Source: Lepiota brunneoincarnata (lineage: Eukaryota; Basidiomycota; Agaricomycetes; Agaricales; Agaricaceae). Taken from it: 64,000 nt of DNA. The first letter of the stretch is position 1, and each line of letters opens with the position of its first letter. Location: contig JAEBUN010000049.1 in NCBI GenBank assembly GCA_023014365.1, forward strand, positions 186,001-250,000, written 5' to 3'. Below the pieces are notes generated by a model. The model ran no database searches and was not told where the DNA came from. It saw only the letters and a program-made list of their open reading frames with translations. A program made the position numbers and the translations under genes. Of this stretch, positions 11,535 to 23,707 are shown in pieces.

Positions 11535-12604
11535 TCTTATTCTCCGTCACAGATGTCGTTAACAAGCGTGCTTCTAACTCACAACATGCTGACTTTGAGG
11601 CATACGGGAGTGTTAGAACTCGAACCAAGGGTACCAAGCTTCTACCTCCAGAAGTACTACCGTGGATCCAGTGTCGAACCGTCAGCTCCGGAACTGCCGC
11701 TGTGTGAGCGCACCCTTTTTCATGGATCGACAAACTGATCCTTCGCCTTGCCGAAGGATTCCTCATTAGGCTGTGGAAATCACCAAAGTTTACCGTGAAA
11801 TTATTGGACATCATCTCGTCGGTACTTATTTCCCTCTTATGTAACGACCGCGGTGTTTGAACGGGAGTCAGAACATTGCCTATCAAAACCACTGGAATCC
11901 GCACCCATATTATGCAGGACTCCTTTTCGGTGGTTGTCATCATTTACACACGGCGGTGGGGCCACTCGGCTATCCATATTTCGTCACTCCATGGAAACAT
12001 ACGTGAACATCCTGCTTCTTCCTCGATTTTGCACGCGTTCCTCCCTGGTGATCAACTCAATCTGTACTGGTCGTCGACCATCAGGATAAGATTAACGCAC
12101 GCTCATGAGGCGATAGAAGATGAATGGCATGGGCTGTGCAATAGAGCGTCTCGCAGCCAAACAGATACTTGACACGTGGAGCCCTAAACCCGAGGAGTGG
12201 CAGTCAGATCAAATATGTTGGTGGGCTTTTTAAAACTCACCTGTCGTCTGCTGTCTGATATTCCTCTGTTTAATGCATACTGTCATCCCTCGAGAAACGC
12301 GGAAAAGGAAAACGGTCATCTCGAACTCCTGTCTGCAAAAGTCAAACGCATTTCGACTTCCTGACCTCTGACAGACCTCATTTCCGCGATACATCTTAAT
12401 TCTCGCCCGGCAGAGGGTTATACCTACATCACGCTACCCACTGCGCCTGAATTAGAAACTCGCACGCAACGCTTCCAGAACTCCAACTTTTTCCCGACGC
12501 CATGTTGTCAGATCATATCTCGACGAATGGGATGATACAAGACCAACGCAACTCTCGCACTGTCGTCTTTCTCTTTTCTACTTCGTACAACGTTGCCTCC
12601 GCTC
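11535..12604. other. Unassigned interval
   Basis: A plus-strand reading near 11590-11730 (with VLELEPRVPSFYLQKYY) and a minus frame (11530-11943) look somewhat protein-like. I cannot place them in a family or find a gene structure. Possibly a decayed gene. Confidence 0.35.
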
Positions 12605-14856
12605 ATGTCAGCACCTCAAAGCACTTTGGAGGCTGAAAAAAGCCAACTTTCGCTACCATTGAACACCCCTTCGTTCACCGCCGCCTTGTCCTTACCCTGG
12701 GCCTGGAACAAACGACGATGCGCTTGAGAGGGGGAAAGGCTTACCCAGGCACGAGAAGGCGACAGTTTCAAATGGCACCATCACAAATAGTGCAACGGAT
12801 CAGGAGAACCAAGCGAGAGGACCCGACTCGACACCAGATGGAGGGCTGGATGGCTGGATGACTGTGTGCGGCTCGTAAGTTCGTTTCCTGGTTTTCTGAA
12901 TATGCTCTTATTCCCGTGACAGGTGGTTGATCATGTTCAGTACGCTTGGGTACGTCTCTCAGATCCACTTGCGCGTACCGCATCTTAGGGAGCATACCAG
13001 CTATATATACTCCTTTGGAGTGTATGAAGGTCGGTTTGCTTAACCTACACTGTCGCAAGACTCACGTATCATAGACTATTACACAAGAGTGTACCTCGAA
13101 AACCACAGTCCAAGCGTTATCGCGTAAGATTTTCTTCTTTTTTCGTTTCGATGTACGCCTGACACTTGTACGCTAGATGGATGGGGAGCTTCCAGCTCGC
13201 TCTTCCCTTCGCTCTAGGGCCTTTCGCTGGGCGAATATTCGATGCAGGATACGTTCGGGTCATGATGGCTATCGGTTCACTAATATTCGTATTTTCGTGA
13301 GCAAATGTTTACGTAGCTCCTTTCTTTGGGCTCACGTTCTTCAGGCTCTTTATGCTGTCGCTCGCCAAGGAGGGCCAATACTATCAGGTGGTGCAATATG
13401 TAGCCCGAGTTCCCGCCAAGGGTAGCTGACTCGTAGATCGTCATCACATAGATTTTTCTCAGCCAAGGCGTCGGCATCGGTATCGGAACAGGATTTCTTT
13501 TTACTCCTGGTACCGCGATTGTGGGTGTCCACTTTCGAAAGAGACGGAGTCTAGCCTACGGCGTCACTCTAACGGGAATTTCGATCGGTGCAGTTGTCTT
13601 CCCCATTGGTGAGTTTTCGACCTGACTTGAATTACCATGAAGAGCCTCACCATTCCCGCTCATAGTACTCAAGTACGTAGCAAAATCAAGTGTCATGGAC
13701 GATAATTGACTCTGTGCCCAGCGAACTCTTCCCCCGTATCGGCTTCGCCAGTTCAGTCAGGACAACTGGTTATATGACCCTTGGCTGCCTCGCAGCTGGC
13801 GTTAGTTTAATCCGACCTCCACCACGCCTCCCGCAACGTGGCCGTTCAACAGACATAGCGTCATTTTTCCGGGATCCACCATATATCTGTATTTTGCTAA
13901 GGTGCTCCACCAACCAACGCCCAAGAAAGCGCCCAGATTGATGTTAACCGTTCAGTACCGTAGTCGCCGTCCTTGGTATATATTTTCCAGGTGATAACTC
14001 TTCATGCGACATACAGCATGGTCTGATGTTTTATATTCAGCCGTGTATCTTCAGCTATATGCAGTGAAACACGACATTGGGAACACATTAGCGTTCTATT
14101 CAGTGAGTGCGCTACCTATTCTCCTTCATATCCTGACCTGACCTTATTCACAGCTTGCCATCGTCAACGGTGCAAGTATAATTGGCCGAATCGGTGCCAC
14201 ATGGCTCGCGGACCGCTACGGCATTTGGAACGTCCAAGTACCGTGCACCCTCGGCACAGCGGCAACAATATGGGCCGTTCTTGGAATGTACGCACCCTTG
14301 TCATCAGCATGAGCGCTGGATGTAATTCACACCCGTCGCCCGGCATCCACGCAGCCATGATCCAGTCTCTTTAGTCATCGTGAGCTGCCTCTACGGAATA
14401 CTCTCGGGAGCTTGTAAGTGCTCAATGTTGCCTAAACTCGAGCAGTTAGAGCAAATGTATCTGAAAAACGTGTTCCAGGGCTCGCGATAACCATATCTGG
14501 CCTCGTGTCTCTCGCTCCTTCGCCACACGAAGTGGGGTGAGATTCATCTCTGCTGTTGTTTTTCTTGATTGATGAGATCAGCTGCTGACCTGATATGGTT
14601 GACAACAGCGCTCGAGTCGGCATTGCCAACGCTTTCATGAGTGTTGGTATCCTTATATCTTCTCCCGCACAGGGTGCCCTCCTGACATCCAACTTCCTTT
14701 GGGTGCGTCCCATCGTGTATTCGGCGGTAAGTCGTCCCGAAAATATCCCCATTACCACCACTCTGATCAGAGAAGACCCTCATGACGGCTTCCACTTTGT
14801 TCTCGTTCATGATCCGTACCTTCGTTGCGAGGCGTAAGGGGACTCCGTGGGTATGA
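12605..14856 (+). CDS. MFS transporter, monocarboxylate (MCH/MCT) type, many introns
   Basis: Exons recovered in order show a typical fungal monocarboxylate-transporter-like MFS protein. First the PDGGLDGWMTVCGS entry to TM1, then WLIMFSTLGYVYSFGVYEDYY, MGSFQLALPFALGPFAGRIF, a GVGIGIGTGFLFTPG segment, VHFRKRRSLAYGV and TGISIGAVVFPI. A second half follows with LAIVNGASIIGRIGATWLAD and VGIANAFMSVGILISSPAQG. The C-terminus ARRKGTPWV stops at 14854-14856. Introns are about 50 bp, for example 12875-12922. The start is uncertain. The ATG at 12605 opens MSAPQSTLEAEKSQLSLPL but runs to a stop; the frame leading into the domain (PGTNDDALERGKGL) is offset by one base. Such proteins export or import monocarboxylates or related small acids across the plasma membrane; substrate unknown here. 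Confidence 0.8.
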
Positions 14857-15225
14857 ACCTGTATTCTGTGGCACAGTGCACACACGCCGCAGCAAGCATG
14901 TATGTACAGGTATGGAGATAATTCCCTCGTTTTTCCATGTCCACATGTCCATGTCCGTCAAGTACTGGGACTGTCTTGTTCTCAAAGCCTACATATGATA
15001 TATATTTGAGCATTGGCCTCTAGATGGTTATTCTCGCAATTGTCGTATTATGTATCAATTAGATTCCATCTCGTACCCTAGCATATGACATTTCTTCGGT
15101 GTATAGATAAACCCTCCTCGGACACGTTCACAAGGTAATCTAGCATCTACCTATTTTTATGGCTGTGACGTCCGTTTGGCACCTACTTTCCTCGAAGGTG
15201 AGGGTTGCAATGAATTGCTGGGTAT
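14857..15225. other. Intergenic between convergent genes
   Basis: Lies between the 3' ends of the plus-strand transporter and the minus-strand dehydrogenase. No gene or repeat seen. Confidence 0.5.
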
Positions 15226-16818
15226 CTAAATGGGGGACGGGCCGATAGAAGGTTTTGATTCGATGACGAAAAGCTAAGATAGTTGTTAATATACAGCAAT
15301 ATTCAAGCACTCATGGGGCAATTGCTTTCGGAAACTTACCTCGCCACTAGAATCACTACTAACGTAAAGACGATTATTATTCCCAAAGGCGAGACCAACA
15401 GGCCTAATGCAGTTGCTGGGGCATGAGTTGAGATTAGTTGCTTGGACGAGGAAGAAGTAACCCAGTGCGTTGTTATTTGGGGCCGAAAAGGGGTAGGATA
15501 CGCTATCGATTAGATCAGTAAGGTGGTAGTTACGGAACAAGGGGCGACAAATACCGAACGACTCCATAGCCTGTGGGAGGGGACCGATTGAAGGAGCCAT
15601 GGAATGATACAAAGGCATGACGGGCCCAAGATACGGGGAGACCTTTAGTATCTATAACAGGTCTGGGTTGATAAAAGGTAATGTCAAGTGGTACGGAATG
15701 TGACTAAAATTCTACTCAGTTTTGGGACATTGATCAGGCTCGACTTGGTAATTTGTCCTCACCTGGAAGTTAAAAGCTGGTGGCATATTGTTGTTTGGAG
15801 CTTGGCACCAGGTATCGCCATGCTTGGTATCAAGATGCAAACTGAATTGGTCGCCTCGCGAGCGATTTGCGTATTGGGGTACGCCGATGGGATCAGCGAC
15901 GGGGTTCCACAGGGTCGTACAGTCGGGAAAACCATAAGAACGAGGACGGGAGTCGAGACGTTTAGTCGAATAGGTAACGTGCTCAACCTCATCAGAGGGA
16001 TTATCATTGGCGAATGGGGGCGTAATTCCAGTTGCGTTGTCGATTGAGGCCCCGTTCTCCACCACGACAACTGTTTTTGTACCGATAGGTGCAATCAAAG
16101 GTCCGGGAGGGAAAGCAAAACCAGCGGGGTTACGGATACCATAAGCAATGACTTGTCCATTGACCCAGGACAAGGGGCCGGCGGGTGAAATATTGTTCTT
16201 GAGGGAAAATCTGCGAATCTGCGAGCGCCCAGAGGCCGGATCACGGGCTGAGACATCGATGTTGGTCTTAGGTCCAGAACCTACGAGAATAGCGATAGCT
16301 TTGCCTGAATTGTCGCGCTCGAGCTCGAGAGTATGAGTGGTAAGTTCTGGAGAGTGATGCGTCAAACCCTCACTGGCTAGCGACGTTTAAATGTCATACC
16401 TCCATCGGCTGGTAATCCCAATATGAAGGTCACAGGAGTTCGTTGATGCAGTCCTGGTGGTGGGATCATACTGGTAAACGAGGACCTCCCCCGCGGTACT
16501 AACGTAGAGCAGGCTGCCGTCGACTTGAATCCCATGGGTCAAGGCGACGTTTTGTGCGACGATAGTCCGCTCCCACCCGAGAGCAGGGTTGGTGACTCGT
16601 GAGAAGGCTGTTACTCCCAGGCCACGTTCAACAACAAGGAGGTTTTGCTGCGAGTCGAAGCTGATACCGCGAGGTGCAGTAAGGTTGGAAAAGAGCACTG
16701 CAGCGTTGAGTCCTGCTGCTGCCGTAACCGGAGCCTTGAACGGGAGGCCGTCAGGCTGAAAGGCTGCTAAAACGAAAACAGGAAGGCAAAGGAGAAGTGG
16801 AAGCGGCTTTCCCATCAT
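15226..16818 (-). CDS. Secreted PQQ-type sorbosone/glucose dehydrogenase-like protein
   Basis: Starts at 16818 (MMGKPLPLLLCLPVFVLAAF, signal peptide). Beta-propeller blocks follow in order: LTAPRGISFDSQQNLLVVER, LTHGIQVDGSLLYVST, GLPADGG...LTHHSPELTTHTLELE, IAYGIRNPAGFAFPPG, VENGASIDN, NPSDEVEHVTY, YGFPDCTTLWNP. Then comes the signature HAFVSFHGSFNRSPPTGYG, then RPVGLAFGNNNRLYVSSDSS and a short last exon (LFVIESKPSIGPSPI) stopping at 15226. This is the soluble quinoprotein glucose/sorbosone dehydrogenase fold, which in basidiomycetes includes PQQ-dependent pyranose dehydrogenases. Whether PQQ binds here is not shown. Small introns interrupt it. Near 16440 (TNSCD/TFILGLPADGG) the frame shifts by one base. 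Confidence 0.8.
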
Positions 16819-16861
16819 CGTGAGGAACGATCTACATTGGGGAAACGATCGATCGTCCACT

Positions 16862-16867
16862 TTTATA
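16862..16867 (-). promoter_or_regulatory. TATA box of the dehydrogenase gene
   Basis: TATAAA(A) on the minus strand about 45 bp upstream of the ATG at 16818. Confidence 0.5.
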
Positions 16868-17878
16868 GTCATAGGTCTACGGCAGGGTTACGCAACCCCA
16901 AAGTCTAATGATGGCTCCCATGATCTCTAGTGAGAAATACAGGTGCGCCGATTATCGGCCAGGGCAAGGCAAGCGGGTATAAGGGGGCCGGATCACCTTT
17001 CAGGAAGGAGGCATCTGATTGGCGCAGAATAAGTATGTCTGCATTTACATACCAACAAGCAAACTAGTGGTCGGGCCTAATGTCAGGAAGTCAACGGCGG
17101 TGGGTCTACGTGATAAAGTATGTGTAGAGGTTTCTAGTAGAGTTTAAAGTCTGCAGCAAGAATAGTGGTGTAGGCGGCAGTAATAGAGAAACGGCAGGCA
17201 GTTGTAACCTTTTACCCGGGAGTAAAGATAGCCTCTTGTGCCAGTACCCCAGAGCCAGATCCTGCCATCGCAATCTCAATGACGAAGCAACTCGCAACTC
17301 CTAACCCAGGCCGTGCATGGGGTTTATACGTTGGTGTAGCACCCCAAAGGGCTCTCACTGCGGTCCGCAGCAGTGGGTGCAACAGGTGGATATGGTGTTG
17401 GTTCGACAAAGTGGTCTTCCTGGAGCACCAGCCCAGTCGCAATGTACCTTTGAGTAGGAAATCGAACCCTTTCTACACCTCCAAGACCTTACAAAAAGGT
17501 CTCTTGGGGTTGCTCGGGCCTCCAATCGGAAATGACATCCCTAGCAGGGAGTTAGCGATGATCTACGTGTTAATCCACCATCTCGAGGAGTTCGGAGGAT
17601 GGCTGAGGTCGACAGAGGGACCATTGGGCCGCAGGAGTATTGATGAATTCGCGAATCATCATATAGAGGGGCCTTGATATGGGAGTGGTGACTAGGAAGC
17701 GACCGACGGTGAGAGACGTCGGAATAGGGGATTGATGTGAGGTGTTCGGTAAGATACCGGGGGCCCCAGCGCAATTAACGCCAGGGGATGGTGGTGGTTC
17801 GAGTTCAAGGCGCGTGCGTGAACGTGATAGGGGTTGTTTTACATGATTGTCCCAAGTCCAACGGCAAGCGGGAGTTGA
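16868..17878. other. Unassigned interval
   Basis: Frames at 17279-17677 (plus) and 17106-17774 (minus) have no recognised motif. A minus reading near 17350-17400 contains a proline-rich patch. I cannot build a gene model. Confidence 0.35.
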
Positions 17879-19113
17879 TTAAACCAAAGAATGAAGATAC
17901 CGCTTTATTTCGTCCAGCCACACTTTCTTCGACCAAGCATTTTCGTGCAAGGCGCGAGGGATGATGACTCTTCTCGTAGTACTATCACGACACCGTGTGG
18001 CTGCATCGTGTATTTGAGCCCCCATTTCGGCGGGCACGATCTCATCGTGTTCGCTCGACAGTATGAGCATCTGGCTGGAGACTTTTCCCAGAACGGTGTG
18101 GCTCTGGCCAACATGGGCATTCATGGCGGCAATTGCGTCCCATTTGTCCAGTACGAAAGGCGTGAGGTAACGATAGGGCAGCCACCTCTGTGGGTACAAC
18201 GCGCGAACCATACTAGGGATTGAGGCGAATGGGTTTTCTAGGATAAGGCCGCGAATACGGTCGAAGTTGGGGCTGGTTGGTTTGTTCGGCCCCAGCTGAG
18301 CGAGTACGCAAATTGCAGCTGCGCCCCCAAGTGAGTGCCCGTAGATTGCGACATTAGCAATGGGGAATCTCGCAAGGGCATACCGCAGTACATCGTGGTA
18401 GTCTCTGGTGATACCGTCTTGAGTTGGTCGTCGAGAGCTTGACTTCCAATATGAACGAGGTGCAACAGCAAGAACAGCAATTTTGGGGCCCTGAGAAGGT
18501 GATATAGAGCTGCATAAATACTGAAATACAGGGATACGATGCAGGGGGTTCCCGGCGTTCCCTGATGGTGAAGTCTTCTGGTCAATGGCGCGACGAGGAT
18601 TAAGAAATGAAACGTGCCTTGGAAATAGACAATCACCACCTCCACCTCATTTTCTGGAACGTCATCGCGCCTAACGAGTACACCTGCAAGCTTCACGCGG
18701 TCGTCCCCTTCTACCTCGACCTCTTCACACTGAACTCCTCGGAAGTATTGTCGCGGTACGTCTGCGAGGCGATCCTTACGGGCGCCAAGGGGAGCATAGC
18801 CTAGACGGCTAGCTTAGAAAAGGTACTGATGTGTGGGAGGAGGAGTTGGAGTTTACCCATGTAAATAATGCGGCGCTGGAAGACGACCATCATGCAGCAC
18901 TGAGTTTTGAATTAGTAAGTGCCGAGGTAGGAGAGAGATCAAGGGCCCTGGAGATACCTTGTAGGTCCAGAGCGCGAGGGGGAGTCCAACGACTATAGAA
19001 GCGACGACAGAAAGCGATGGCGGCTGTGGAAGAGTCGATATGTGTCGCGATAGCCTGCGTGCGGATGCATGAGGGACTGGATATCTTAACAGAGATGATC
19101 GCGAGGCAAACAT
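17879..19113 (-). CDS. Alpha/beta hydrolase, ABHD13/Bem46-like, intact
   Basis: Four exons (18958-19113, 18857-18899, 18618-18800, 17879-18561) give 354 residues in one frame. The ATG at 19113 begins MFASRSSLLRYPV. An N-terminal membrane anchor (VVASIVVGLPLALWTYK) leads into the family motif RRIIYMGYAPLGARKDRLAD. The hydrolase core has VVIVYFQGNAGN as the oxyanion strand, the nucleophile elbow GHSLGG (Ser), SSEHDEIVP (Asp) and ALHENAW (His). So the catalytic triad is complete. Related proteins are membrane-anchored serine hydrolases linked to polarity in yeasts; the substrate is unknown. The third intron (18562-18617) starts with GC (AAG|GCACGT) rather than GT. The splice is well supported because it restores QGNAGN. 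Confidence 0.88.
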
Positions 19114-19908
19114 ATCGAGTGTCACGTTGTGGCACGAGCGTTACGAAACGAGCCGTGACACACGAAGATTTGGGATAGAGAGAGACTTTCAGACCAGAGG
19201 ATTCGACAGGATAGGGACTATCGTATTCTGGGGAAAGTGCACTACTGTTACAAATAGAATAACTATGGTTTTCATATGTTTTCTCTCGATAGGGGAAGAA
19301 AGGACAAGTCACGGGAACGAGGTGATTAATAAGGAAAATAGACTACATACGAGATTTGCATTCGCTAGCACACGTCACCTTGTGGCTATGTCATAGACTT
19401 GTGGGTCTCGAGCTGCCCAGTTCCTCAGGTGTTCTGCATAAATACTCGTCGCATCCTTTCCTGCTGGCACCGAGTATCAACCATCCCTGCAACTTTCCCG
19501 ACCCGTTGAACCCTTTGGCGCACGAAGTGCTCCCGTTTCAGGTCGGGCCCGCCGCACAACTCCTGCGCGATATGCACCATTTCGGTCGGATCGAGGTCGT
19601 TAGCCAGATATACTCAGCCATGGCCCCCATATGGAGGACAATATTTCAGTCTACCATATGCTTTTATATTCTCCCTTTGTCTTCCCTCATGCTTGAATCG
19701 TCACTCGTGCGATATCAAATGTTTCAAATGCCAACCCTGGCGCTTCCGATCGTTTGGGTAGTCAATGATACGACTCTGTTACTGCGACCGATGGCGGAGA
19801 TTCGGTTACCTTTTTACGTGCATTCTACAACGCGTTTGACCGACACCATCACTTGGTCTAGCTCGTGTCGAGACTTTGGACGAACGGTCTTTGCCTCCAC
19901 GGTTGAGG
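19114..19908. other. Intergenic region between divergent genes
   Basis: Lies upstream of both the minus-strand hydrolase and the plus-strand GMC gene, so it probably holds both promoters. A 185-codon plus frame (19356-19913) has no recognisable motif and is rejected as a gene. Confidence 0.5.
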
Positions 19909-19916
19909 TATAAAAG
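19909..19916 (+). promoter_or_regulatory. TATA box of the GMC oxidoreductase gene
   Basis: TATAAAAG, 50 bp upstream of the ATG at 19966. Confidence 0.6.
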
Positions 19917-19965
19917 TTGCGAGTTTTCCAAGGTGCGATCAGTGTCAGTTACTCGATCGCCCGAA

Positions 19966-22255
19966 ATGCGTGTCACAACCACCTTCGCGGCTTTGCTTGC
20001 TCTCCTCTCCGCCGCCGCCCTTGCCGCTATATATGATGATCCTAGGCAAACTTCCGCGCGGAAACACTTATGACTACGTCGTTGTCGGAGGTAACCCTTT
20101 CAATTTCGCCCCGTTGCATGTCCCTAATCCCACTATTTCAGCTGGAACTGCAGGAAATGTCGTCGCTGCTCGGTTGGCCGAGGACAGCAACCGCAGAGTC
20201 CTTGTCATTGAAGCCGGCAGGAGGTTAGTGACTGATTGATACAATATACTCATCCTATCTTTCATCTTGCATAGCAACGAAGGCTTCCAGTCTGACCTGA
20301 TCAAGATTCCATTCCTTGGACCATCAGCTTCGCCAGGTACTTCCTTCGATTGGAACTATACAACGGTTCCACAACCCGCCATTGGTAATCAGAGGATCCC
20401 TTTCCCTCGCGGCTACGTATTGGGTGGAAGTAGTTCAACCAGTATGTCAATTGTTTTCCAGGGCATGAATGACTTAATCAGAAATATAGACTACATGGTC
20501 TACACTCGTTGCTCTTCTGATGACTATGATAAGTTCGCGGAGGCTGCCGGTGACGATGGTTGGAGCTGGAATAAGATTCTTCCGTATGCTTTCAAGGTGA
20601 CTTATTCACCTTCAACTTGTGAATCGAAGACTGGAAGACTGATCGCCGATCAGAATGAGAAACACGTCCCACCCAACGACGGTCACGACGAGACTGGCCA
20701 ATATGTTCCAGAGTTCCATGGGACCAATGGGCCCTTGCTGACTAGCCTTCCCGGGTTCCTCACTGACATCGATGATCGTGTTCTCGCAACCACTCAAGAG
20801 CTCTCCGATGAGTTCCCATTCAACCCTGATAACAACGGCGGTGACCCTCTTGGCGTTGCATGGATGCACTCCACTGTCGGTGGTCACCTTCGTAGTAGTT
20901 CTGCCACTGCCTTCCTTGTTCCTGCTCTCAACTTCCCGCAACAACATTGACTTGGTTTACAACGCCCAGGTCACGAGGCTCATTCAGACGGGTCGTGCTG
21001 GGAGTGTTCCTATCTTCAGAGGAGTCGAGTTCGCACGGACCTCTCGGTGTAAGCGTCTTATTCCCTCTAAGGAAGAGATGGAAAGCCGAATAGTTCTTTA
21101 GCCCGTCGGTACACCATCACTGCAAGGAAGGAAGTCATCATGGCGGCTGGCGCATTCGGTACACCTCAAATTTTACTCCTCTCTGGGATCGGTCCCCGTC
21201 AAGAACTTCAGGCCCTCGGCATCACACCCATTGTCGATCACCCAGAACTTGGGAAAAACTTGGTGGACCATCCCCTCGTTCCAATCCAGTGGACAGCAAA
21301 CAGCAACAATACGATGGACGAGATCCTTCGTGGCGGCGCCGCTCTCCAAACGGGTCTCGACGAATATCATTCGACTGGTCAAGGCCGCCTTGCTGCTAAC
21401 GGGGTCTCTAACCACATGTCCGTTTCCGACCCTTGGTATTATCATCAATATTTGACGATTGAAATAGGTCTTTCTTCCGCATTCCCGAAAACTCATCTAT
21501 TCTCGTGGAACACGGAGATCCCTACATCCGGCCCCAAGGCTCCTCACTTCGAACTGGCATTCGGTGTAGGTTTGGACTTGGCCGCGTCCGACCAAGGCTA
21601 ACTCATACTCTCCCCAGAACGGTTTCTTCACCACTTCCCAGCCCATTCCAACCTCCGGCAGCTACTTCTCCATCATCAACGTGGTTGTTTCTCCTACTTC
21701 ACGTGTGTTCCATCCACTTTATTTCCCAGCTTGCTAATACTTTACTAGGCGGCAGCATAACCCTCGCCTCCAAGGATCCCTTCGTTCACCCGATCATCGA
21801 CCCCAAGCTCCTCGACTCTGACTTTGATATGGAAGCCATGATCTATTCCATCAAAGCAGCTAAGCGCTTCGCCAGCGCACATGCCTGGGATGGATACGTC
21901 ACTGGGCCACTACACTGATTCCGCCAACACCGACACCGACGAGGGCATCAGGGATTACTATCTCCCACTGGGCTACCACCATCAAGCACCCGTTCTGCAC
22001 TGCCCGCGTTAGCAATGAACCTGGTCCAGGGAGTTGTTGACGGTCAACTCCTCCTCAAGAACGTTCGCGGTGTTCGTGTTGTTGACGCCTCTGTATGGGT
22101 GAGTAATTGCTATCGCATGAGTGATTCATGGGGTGGATGCTCATCGGTTCATTATGATCTAGCCGTTCATTCCTGCTGGTCACCCCCTTGCTCCTGTCTA
22201 TATCATTGCAGAGAGGGCAGCCGACATTATTAAAGATGCTTGGAGGAGTCACTAA
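19966..22255 (+). CDS. Secreted GMC oxidoreductase, aryl-alcohol-oxidase type (AA3_2-like), several frame breaks
   Basis: A signal peptide (MRVTTTFAALLALLSAAALA) is followed by the FAD-binding beta-alpha-beta motif YDYVVVG(A)GTAGNVVAARL...VLVIEAG, split by an intron at 20090-20140. Further blocks: FDWNYTTVPQP, PRGYVLGGSSST...NYMVYTR, WSWNKILPYAFK, the second signature MAAGAFGTPQILLLSGIG, and the C-terminal HPFCTA and VVDASVW...PFIPAGHPLAPVYIIAERAA. The stop is 22253-22255. Secreted fungal enzymes of this group oxidise aromatic alcohols or sugars and feed H2O2 to peroxidases. Single-base frame changes occur near 20050, near 20935 and near 22030, besides ordinary introns. It may be decaying or be affected by sequence errors. 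Confidence 0.82.
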
Positions 22256-22579
22256 ACAACTACATATAATACTGTTTATTAGAATCGCCCCTGAATCTAA
22301 TCATTTGTCTTTTTTTGACCAAACACCAGGGTCCTCAGAGAGGTGGCTACCGCATCCGAGTTTGGAAACCTCTTCGCTAATACGCAGAAACACCAGACCT
22401 AGGCCTCACTACTGGCAGACTTTCATCCTCCTTCACGATCCGTCGATCATGCAGGCGGGACCGGATCGAGAAATCGAGCCGCCGCCGATACCGGCTAATC
22501 CTAAGAGTGCGTGTTGGCTATTGGCGTGCAGTGTTATCATCATACCACAGGCGCGAGGGCCCCGGCTATCTCCATCTAG
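22256..22579. other. Short gap downstream of the GMC gene, no gene seen
   Basis: Plus-strand frame 22188-22658 overlaps the GMC 3' exon and has no motif. Confidence 0.45.
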
Positions 22580-22921
22580 CTATGATTTCTGGATGGGTCT
22601 CCGGGGGCAGATGCCTCGGAACATAGGGTCTGCACGACCCACAGCCACCCGTAAATGAAAGGAGGCTATACTGCTAGTTGATCTGTCACCCAGGGAAATG
22701 AAGTGCGGAAGGCAGTAGCACTTTTCTAATGAGCGCGCCACATTTGAGAAGATTGAGGGATTGGAAAGAACAACACCATGATTATCTGAGCCATCTCCAC
22801 CACCATGTTTAAGAATAGTGGTGGCAGCATGTTGATCGACTATGGCCGGGGGCAGTGGAGTGGCTCTGATCGCTGAGCCGAGAAGAATGGCCGTCACAGC
22901 TTGCCCCAGTTTCTTGCTCAA
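22580..22921 (-). CDS. Candidate small secreted protein (weak)
   Basis: The frame begins MSKKLGQAVTAILLGSAIRA, a plausible signal peptide, followed by a Gly/Asp/His-rich stretch. A TATAAG element lies about 70 bp upstream on the minus strand. There is no family match that I recognise, and the C-terminal half looks non-protein-like, so a real gene would probably be shorter or spliced. Confidence 0.3.
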   Translation of the reverse strand: MSKKLGQAVTAILLGSAIRATPLPPAIVDQHAATTILKHGGGDGSDNHGVVLSNPSIFSNVARSLEKCYCLPHFISLGDRSTSSIASFHLRVAVGRADPMFRGICPRRPIQKS

Positions 22922-23126
22922 CCTCCGATGTGCTACGGATCATGAAAATACCTCGGCATGGAATTCCTTTCTCTTTCACACGCGGCTTATACTCCGCAGC
23001 TCTAGCGGCTGGTGGTATGGAGAGCGGTGAGAGAGGACCGCTGAAACGATGACTTCATCGCCTCCCCCCTCTCGCTAGTCCATCATGGGGCTCTATAATT
23101 AGCTATCAGCCCCGCCATTCTGGCCT

Positions 23127-23132
23127 TATAAA
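23127..23132 (+). promoter_or_regulatory. TATA box of the small secreted protein gene
   Basis: TATAAA 45 bp upstream of the ATG at 23172. Confidence 0.55.
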
Positions 23133-23171
23133 CTCAGCAAGGAGTGTCAATGTTGTATCGACTTTTGGAAC

Positions 23172-23707
23172 ATGCACTTTCTCGTAACTTGCTTTGGGCT
23201 CCTAGCAGCAGCCACCGCTCAGCGTATTTCAATCGGCTCTCCGCTTGACCAGGCCGCGGTCGTAGCAGGCCAGCAGACAGTCATTGAGATTGATCGTGCG
23301 GTAAGGTGCCCTCTTGTGGCTGGCCGCCTTGCGCTTGGACTGATCCTCGAATATCATAGAATTTCCTAGGGTCCGCTCAAGAAGTTGCTGTTGCCATTGG
23401 GATACAGTCTTGTGCGACCTCACCCTGCAGCGCTCCATCCGACATTATGGGCCAAATGCTTTATTCCGGTGACTTCAAACCGCAGTTCGATCAGAACAAC
23501 CAGGCGAAACCCCCCCACCAAAATTATACTGTCACTATACCAGCTGGCCTGCCAAAGGGGCCTGCGCAAATCGGAGTAGCGCACTTCTCTCTGATTGGGG
23601 TGCGCATTACTCCACGATGCCTTCTGTTTTTATTCTAAGTATTTTTTTTACAGGCTGGGCCAGCTCCTTTCATGGAAACAAATAACGTCACCGTCATCGT
23701 CCAGTAG
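23172..23707 (+). CDS. Small secreted protein of unknown function
   Basis: Three exons: 23172-23300, 23370-23599, 23654-23707. The product starts with a signal peptide (MHFLVTCFGLLAAATAQ), then RISIGSPLDQAAVVAGQQ. It continues with a conserved-looking core (QEVAVAIGIQSCATSPC, MGQMLYSGDFKPQF, YTVTIPAGLPKGPAQIGVAH) and ends AGPAPFMETNNVTVIVQ. This resembles a widespread group of uncharacterised secreted basidiomycete proteins, possibly beta-sandwich; I do not know its role. Intron 2 is clean. At intron 1 one G seems to be missing (GCG|GTAAGG), because the exon 2 frame needs one extra base. Confidence 0.7.

Noticed and set aside
19356..19913. 185-codon plus-strand ORF upstream of the GMC gene
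   Set aside because: No motif, lies in the shared promoter region between divergent genes and runs over the GMC TATA box.
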